Source: an uncultured Prevotella sp.
GTDB taxonomy: Bacteria > Bacteroidota > Bacteroidia > Bacteroidales > Bacteroidaceae
Direction of reading: 5' to 3'
Length of the DNA: 10,083 bases
Assembly: GCA_900557255.1 (NCBI GenBank)
Contig: USSA01000104.1
Coordinates: forward strand, 1 to 10,083
Notes under the pieces: model-generated
Told to the model about the DNA's origin: nothing
Seen by the model: only the letters and a program-made list of their open reading frames with translations
The model's database searches: none
Program-made: the position numbers and the translations under genes
Shown: positions 6,520-10,083 of the stretch, one piece after another
How the letters are laid out: every line of letters begins with the position of its first letter
Position numbering within the stretch: position 1 is the stretch's first letter

Positions 6520-7494
6520 TTACTTTCTCTTTCTGGAAGCAGCTTTCTTGCCGTTTGACTTGGCAGAAGCCTTAGCCACCTTCTTCTCTGCTCCTACGGC
6601 TACATCTTCCTTCAACTCGCCAGCAGGCTCAGCCTTTACCTCTGGCTTTACGATGCTAACCAGCTCAAGATCGAACACCAAAGTAGAGTATGGAGGAATC
6701 TGACCAGCCTGACGCTCGCCGTAAGCCAACTCGTAAGGAATGTAAAGCTGCCACTTACTGCCCACAGGCATCAGAGTAAGCGCCTCTGTCCAACCCTTGA
6801 TCAATCCGTTGGCACGGAACTTATCTGTCTTGCTGCCACCATGCTTGGATGTAGCATCAAAAACGGTACCATCAATCAGACGACCCTCGTAGATAACCTC
6901 TACCTCATCGCTAGCCTTAGGCACCTCGCCATGACCTTCGGTAATCACCTTATACTGCAAACCGCTAGGCAACACCTTTACACCAGGTTTCTTGGCATTA
7001 GCAGCAAGGAACTTCTCGCCGGCACCAGCCAAAGCTTCCTTCTGGAAATCGGCAGCAGCCTTAGAGGTAAAGAATGTTGTATCATTAGCCAAAGCTGCGA
7101 TAAAACCATTCTGGAACATAGCATGGCTGATAGAATCGCCTGTGCTCTTCAACTCTTCCTTTGTGCCAGGATATACACGTTTCTCTACCAGTTTGGCAAC
7201 CTCCATACCTGCAGAATAAGCTACGGTCTTAGGATTGATTCCCATGGCAAGCGCATCCTTGTAACCACGAAGGAAATTCTCCATATAGGCAGTATCTACC
7301 TGAAAACTCTGCTGGATATAAGGAATCAGACCACGAGTGGCATTCATACCAGCTACATAACTCAAAGAATCGGCTGATGATTTCAACTCAACAAGAGTAG
7401 CCGCCTTCTTCACCTTCTTCTTGCTTGCAGCACTAGCTGTAAACAAAGAAGCACCCGCCACGAGGACGAGTGCTGTCATTAATATTTTCTTCAT
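6520..7494 (-). CDS. Secreted FKBP-type prolyl isomerase, basic tail
   Basis: This 324-residue peptidyl-prolyl cis-trans isomerase belongs to the Mip/FkpA type. A signal peptide (residues 1-22, cleavage near ASA) lacks a lipobox. The N-terminal helical region holds two related units, starting at SLSYVAGM (about 43-50) and TVAYSAGM (about 90-97), where a single unit is usual. The catalytic FKBP domain spans about 172-282, with the expected pocket residues Tyr202, Phe212-Asp213, Phe226, Trp235, Tyr258 and Phe274. A tail of about 40 residues (283-324) is rich in Lys, Ala, Glu and Arg and ends SRKRK; it may bind an acidic partner or the cell surface. It is the last gene of a three-gene operon, 36 bp after the lipoprotein paralogue, and is followed by a terminator. 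Expected role: folding or holding of exported proteins. Confidence 0.93.
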   Translation of the reverse strand: MKKILMTALVLVAGASLFTASAASKKKVKKAATLVELKSSADSLSYVAGMNATRGLIPYIQQSFQVDTAYMENFLRGYKDALAMGINPKTVAYSAGMEVAKLVEKRVYPGTKEELKSTGDSISHAMFQNGFIAALANDTTFFTSKAAADFQKEALAGAGEKFLAANAKKPGVKVLPSGLQYKVITEGHGEVPKASDEVEVIYEGRLIDGTVFDATSKHGGSKTDKFRANGLIKGWTEALTLMPVGSKWQLYIPYELAYGERQAGQIPPYSTLVFDLELVSIVKPEVKAEPAGELKEDVAVGAEKKVAKASAKSNGKKAASRKRK

Positions 7495-7530
7495 TTATAA
7501 GTCCTCTATAAAAATGAGTTCCCACAAAAA

Positions 7531-8406
7531 TTACTTGCCACCTACTGAGATCAACTCAATCTTGAAGATCAATACAGAGAATGGCTTGATCTGACCCTGC
7601 TCGCGCTCACCGTAAGCCAACTGCTGAGGAATGTAAACCTCCCAAACAGAACCTGCTGGCATGTGAACCAAAGCCTCAGTCCAACCCTTGATAACCTGGT
7701 TAGCACGGAGATCTACAGCCTGACCACGCTTGAAAGAAGAATCGAATACCTTGCCGTCGATTGTCTTACCCTCGTAGTTAACCTTAACCATAGAAGTATC
7801 CTTTGGCATAGGGCCGTTACCCTCCTTGATTACCTTGTACTGAACGCCTGAAGGCAGAGTAACAACTCCTGGCTTCTTCTTGTTGGCAGCGAGGAACTTC
7901 TCACCAGCAACCTTGTTAGGACCATATTCCTTCTCCATGTTCTTAGCCTTGATAGCCATCATCTTAGCCTGAGCTATCTGAGCAGCCTGCTCAACAGTCA
8001 TCAAGCCCTTCTTGCCTGTAGTACCTGTGATGAAACCAGCCATGAAGTTCTTCAGAGAGATAGACTTTGTAGAATCCTCACCGAATACCTCGTGATTGAT
8101 ACCCTTAACCATCTGGTTAGAGATCTGCTGACCAATCTGAATACCTGCGTAGTAAGCAGCCTTCTTCTTGTCGTCACCAGCGTTGGCACCATCGTTAAGA
8201 CCCTTGATGAAATCATCCATGTAAGCAGTATCAACGCCCATGCGCTCTACCATAAACTCCTTCAGACCCTGAGTCTGAGACATACCCATAGCATAACTCA
8301 TAGTATCTACATCTGTCTTGAGATCTGCCTTAGGAGTAGAATTGCCACAACCTACGAATGTAGCAGCAGTACAAGCCACGAGGGCTCCGAAAAATAACTT
8401 TTTCAT
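7531..8406 (-). CDS. Lipoprotein FKBP-type prolyl isomerase
   Basis: This 291-residue Mip/FkpA-type isomerase has a type II signal peptide with lipobox TFVGC (Cys20), so it is probably a lipid-anchored envelope protein. As in the downstream paralogue, the N-terminal region contains two related units, beginning TMSYAMGM (about 35-42) and AAYYAGIQIGQQ (about 83-94). The FKBP domain spans about 181-289; Tyr211, Phe221-Asp222, Trp242, Tyr265 and Phe281 are kept. The position matching Phe48 of human FKBP12 is Leu233 (VDLRANQVI), whereas both neighbours keep Phe, so ligand binding may differ. The gap of 84 bp to the upstream gene has no TAnnTTTG on this strand, which favours transcription from the promoter at 9157-9164. 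Confidence 0.93.
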   Translation of the reverse strand: MKKLFFGALVACTAATFVGCGNSTPKADLKTDVDTMSYAMGMSQTQGLKEFMVERMGVDTAYMDDFIKGLNDGANAGDDKKKAAYYAGIQIGQQISNQMVKGINHEVFGEDSTKSISLKNFMAGFITGTTGKKGLMTVEQAAQIAQAKMMAIKAKNMEKEYGPNKVAGEKFLAANKKKPGVVTLPSGVQYKVIKEGNGPMPKDTSMVKVNYEGKTIDGKVFDSSFKRGQAVDLRANQVIKGWTEALVHMPAGSVWEVYIPQQLAYGEREQGQIKPFSVLIFKIELISVGGK

Positions 8407-8490
8407 TTCTTTATTTATATTTTAAATCTTTATTTTATCTATTATATTCCAGGATTGCCTTTACTTTGTTTAAGTATCTCTGCTAACAGA

Positions 8491-9093
8491 TTACTTAACG
8501 GCAACGAGCTCAACATCGAAAATCAAGGCTGAGAATGGAGGGATAGATGCACCTGCACCACGCTCGCCATAACCCAACTGATAAGGGATGAAGAAACGGA
8601 ACTTGGCACCCTCGGTCATGAGCTGAAGACCCTCTGTCCAACCAGCGATAACCTGGTTCAATGGGAAGGTAGCAGTTTGACCACGGTCGTAAGAACTGTC
8701 AAACTTAGTACCGTCGATAAGCGTTCCCTCGTAGTGGCACTCTACCTGATCGGTAGCCTTAGGAGCCTTGCCATTACCCTCGCGCAAAACCTGATACTGC
8801 AAACCGCTCTTAGTAGTGATGATACCATCCTTCTTGCCGTTCTCAGCGAGGAACTTCTCACCAGCTTCCTTAGCAACCTTGCCCTTCTCGGCTGCAGCAG
8901 CCTGAGCCTTAGCCTCCTGCTCTGCAAAGAAGTTCTGTACCAACTCCTGAGCCTCCTGCTCGCCGAGCTGAAGCTTACCGGCGATGGCATCCTTTACAGC
9001 CTGTGCAAAATCATCAATATTCAAACTCTCTGCACCCATAGAAGCCAACTGGCGACCGATGCCGATGCCCAAAGCATAACTTACTTTATCCAT
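8491..9093 (-). CDS. Cytoplasmic FKBP-type prolyl isomerase, FklB-like
   Basis: This 200-residue protein has no signal peptide (MDKVSYALGIGIGRQL), so it should act in the cytoplasm. Residues 1-75 form one Mip/FkpA-type dimerisation unit with a long Ala/Glu/Lys-rich helix (about 44-80). The FKBP domain covers about 88-200 with pocket residues Tyr121, Phe131-Asp132, Phe143, Trp152, Tyr175 and Phe192 all present. Length and layout fit FklB/FKBP22 of Gram-negative bacteria. Start 9093 gives the conserved D-K-V-S-Y-A-L-G opening; a later Met would remove it. It is the first gene of the operon, with a -7 box about 64 bp upstream, and is divergent from the sirtuin gene. It catalyses cis-trans isomerisation of Xaa-Pro bonds and may also act as a chaperone. 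Confidence 0.92.
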   Translation of the reverse strand: MDKVSYALGIGIGRQLASMGAESLNIDDFAQAVKDAIAGKLQLGEQEAQELVQNFFAEQEAKAQAAAAEKGKVAKEAGEKFLAENGKKDGIITTKSGLQYQVLREGNGKAPKATDQVECHYEGTLIDGTKFDSSYDRGQTATFPLNQVIAGWTEGLQLMTEGAKFRFFIPYQLGYGERGAGASIPPFSALIFDVELVAVK

Positions 9094-9155
9094 AAAATTT
9101 ATTTATAATAATGTATTAATAATCTTAAAATGTACTTTTTGTCCTTAAAACGAGT

Positions 9156-9196
9156 GCAAAGATAACATTTTTCTCGCTTAAAACGATGTTATTTGC
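9156..9196. promoter_or_regulatory. Imperfect dyad between divergent promoters
   Basis: GCAAAGATAACAT (9156-9168) and ATGTTATTTGC (9186-9196) are inverse complements apart from two extra bases in the left arm. The left arm covers the -7 box of the FKBP operon; the right arm lies just upstream of the sirtuin -7 box. This suits a shared operator, or may arise because both arms resemble promoter boxes. Confidence 0.35.
9157..9164 (-). promoter_or_regulatory. Candidate -7 box of the FKBP operon
   Basis: CAAAGATA on the plus strand reads TATCTTTG on the minus strand, a full match to TAnnTTTG. The expected -33 region contains only a weak TTTT. Transcription would start near 9150, giving a leader of about 57 nt. 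Confidence 0.55.
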
Positions 9197-9207
9197 AGAA
9201 AAATTGC

Positions 9208-9215
9208 TAAATTTG
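9208..9215 (+). promoter_or_regulatory. Candidate -7 box of the sirtuin gene
   Basis: TAAATTTG matches TAnnTTTG. No good TTTG lies 19-21 nt upstream; the nearest TTTG is too close, at 12 nt. The leader to the ATG at 9268 would be about 46 nt. Confidence 0.5.
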
Positions 9216-9267
9216 TGCATTCTTAATAAAAAGATTAAGAAAATATGAATAATTAAAACGTGATAAG

Positions 9268-9966
9268 ATGAAGAAACTCGTATTTTTAACCGGTGCAGGC
9301 ATGTCTGTGGAGAGTGGTTTCAAAACTTTCCGTGGCAATGATGGATTATGGGAAAACTATCCTGTAGAACAGATAGCTACCCATGAGGGATGGGAAGCTG
9401 ACCCTACCCTAGTAACAAACTTCTACAATATGTTGCGCCATAAACTCTATGCTGCACAACCTAACGAGGGGCATAAACTTATCAAGGAACTGGAAAAAGA
9501 CTTCGACGTGACGGTAATCACCCAGAATGTAGATAATCTGCATGAGAAAGCAGGTTCCAAGAATGTAATCCATCTGCATGGCGAACTATCAAAGGTTTGC
9601 TCTTCACGCGACCCTTACGACTATCGCTACATCAAGGAATTACCTGAGGATGACTGCGAGGTAAAACCTGGAACCGAAGCTGGAGATGGAAGCCTGTTGC
9701 GCCCATTTATCGTTTTCTTCGGCGAAAGCGTTCCTATGATTGAGCCGGCAGCCGAAGCTGTACAGCAAGCCGATATCTTCGTCATTATCGGAACCTCACT
9801 CAACGTTTATCCTGCTGCAGGTCTGATTTCATATACCAAGCCTCACATTCCTATCTATCTGATAGACCCGGGTGCCGTAAACACCAATGGATATTACAAG
9901 ATAGAGCACATCATGAAAGGGGCTTCAGATGGTATGAAGGAACTGAAGGAAATATTGGAAAAATAA
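9268..9966 (+). CDS. Sir2-family NAD-dependent protein deacylase
   Basis: This 232-residue sirtuin removes acyl groups from lysines, using NAD+ and releasing nicotinamide and O-acyl-ADP-ribose. Visible motifs are GAGMSVESG and TFRG (residues 9-23), TQNVDNLH (85-92), the catalytic His104 in HLHGE, PFIVFFGE (146-153) and GTSLNVYPAAG (175-185). The usual four zinc-binding Cys are missing: only Cys111 and Cys130 lie in that region. The layout fits class III (CobB/SIRT5-like), and the acyl-lysine Tyr is present as Tyr53 in NFYNMLRHKL. The Arg expected three residues later (Arg95 in E. coli CobB) is Leu56, with an Arg at 57. This could alter preference for succinyl or malonyl lysine. It acts in the cytoplasm. 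It is transcribed divergently from the FKBP operon and alone, ending in a strong terminator. Confidence 0.92.
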   Translation: MKKLVFLTGAGMSVESGFKTFRGNDGLWENYPVEQIATHEGWEADPTLVTNFYNMLRHKLYAAQPNEGHKLIKELEKDFDVTVITQNVDNLHEKAGSKNVIHLHGELSKVCSSRDPYDYRYIKELPEDDCEVKPGTEAGDGSLLRPFIVFFGESVPMIEPAAEAVQQADIFVIIGTSLNVYPAAGLISYTKPHIPIYLIDPGAVNTNGYYKIEHIMKGASDGMKELKEILEK

Positions 9967-9998
9967 AAACATTCAGAATACCTAAACAATAAAAGCAA

Positions 9999-10041
9999 GG
10001 GGGTGTGTCATAAGTCTGTGACGCACCTCTTTTTATTTTTT
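9999..10041 (+). terminator. Rho-independent terminator of the sirtuin gene
   Basis: GGTGTGTCA (within 9999-10010) pairs with TGACGCACC (10019-10027, one G-U) across an 8-nt loop, and the stem extends by a few weaker pairs. A long T-rich tract follows (10030-10041). It begins about 30 bp after the stop codon. The remaining 42 bp to the window end show no feature. Confidence 0.85.
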
Positions 10042-10083
10042 GCCTTTTCACAGATACGAAATCTTTAAAAAACATTTTTATTT

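Noticed and set aside
1..10083. CRISPR arrays, tRNA or rRNA genes, insertion sequences
   Set aside because: Reading both strands I found no regularly spaced repeats, cloverleaf-like segments, rRNA stretches or transposase motifs.

Overview
The window looks like a chromosomal segment from a Bacteroidales bacterium, most likely Prevotella/Segatella. The DNA is AT-rich and there are no Shine-Dalgarno sequences before the genes. Promoter candidates match the Bacteroidota -33/-7 type (TTTG or TTG, about 20 nt, then TAnnTTTG). The gene families also fit: Mip/FkpA-type FKBPs in tandem, a porin-family small beta-barrel, a Ser-Ser-Asp-Asp-Asp lipoprotein, and a TPR sensor kinase of the LytS class paired with a LytTR regulator. 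Genus is an inference; no rRNA or other marker gene is present.

Layout. Positions 1-525 hold no intact gene. They carry two strong hairpins and a scar made of two gene tails on the minus strand: the end of a glycoside hydrolase family 3 enzyme (172-348) next to what looks like the last codons of an FKBP gene (350-388). From 670 to 3399, three plus-strand genes encode envelope proteins: an exported TolB-like beta-propeller, an outer-membrane beta-barrel and a surface-type lipoprotein. From 3539 to 6301 a two-gene operon encodes a TPR sensor histidine kinase and its LytTR response regulator, preceded by a clear promoter that sits inside a perfect 9-bp inverted repeat. At 6330-6438 the GH3 gene tail occurs again, about 95% identical to the copy at 127-236. 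Minus-strand genes at 6520-9093 form a three-gene FKBP prolyl isomerase operon, read from 9093 down to a rho-independent terminator at 6435-6469. At 9268-9966, divergent from that operon, is a sirtuin gene ending in a strong terminator.

How the parts work together. The FKBP operon appears to supply related isomerases to different compartments: one with no signal peptide (cytoplasm), one lipoprotein, and one secreted protein with a Lys/Arg-rich tail. The two exported paralogues carry a doubled N-terminal module. The kinase/regulator pair probably senses an envelope state through periplasmic TPRs; its targets are not evident, though the inverted repeat at its promoter suggests autoregulation.

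The most unusual structure is the pair of matching scars. On the minus strand both sites read FKBP tail, then GH3 tail, and they bracket the envelope and two-component block of about 6.2 kb. This suggests a past duplication, insertion or recombination at an FKBP-GH3 gene junction. I see no integrase, transposase, CRISPR array, tRNA or rRNA. No wholly new system is evident; the scar pair, the sirtuin substitution and the paired FKBP architecture deserve the closest look.
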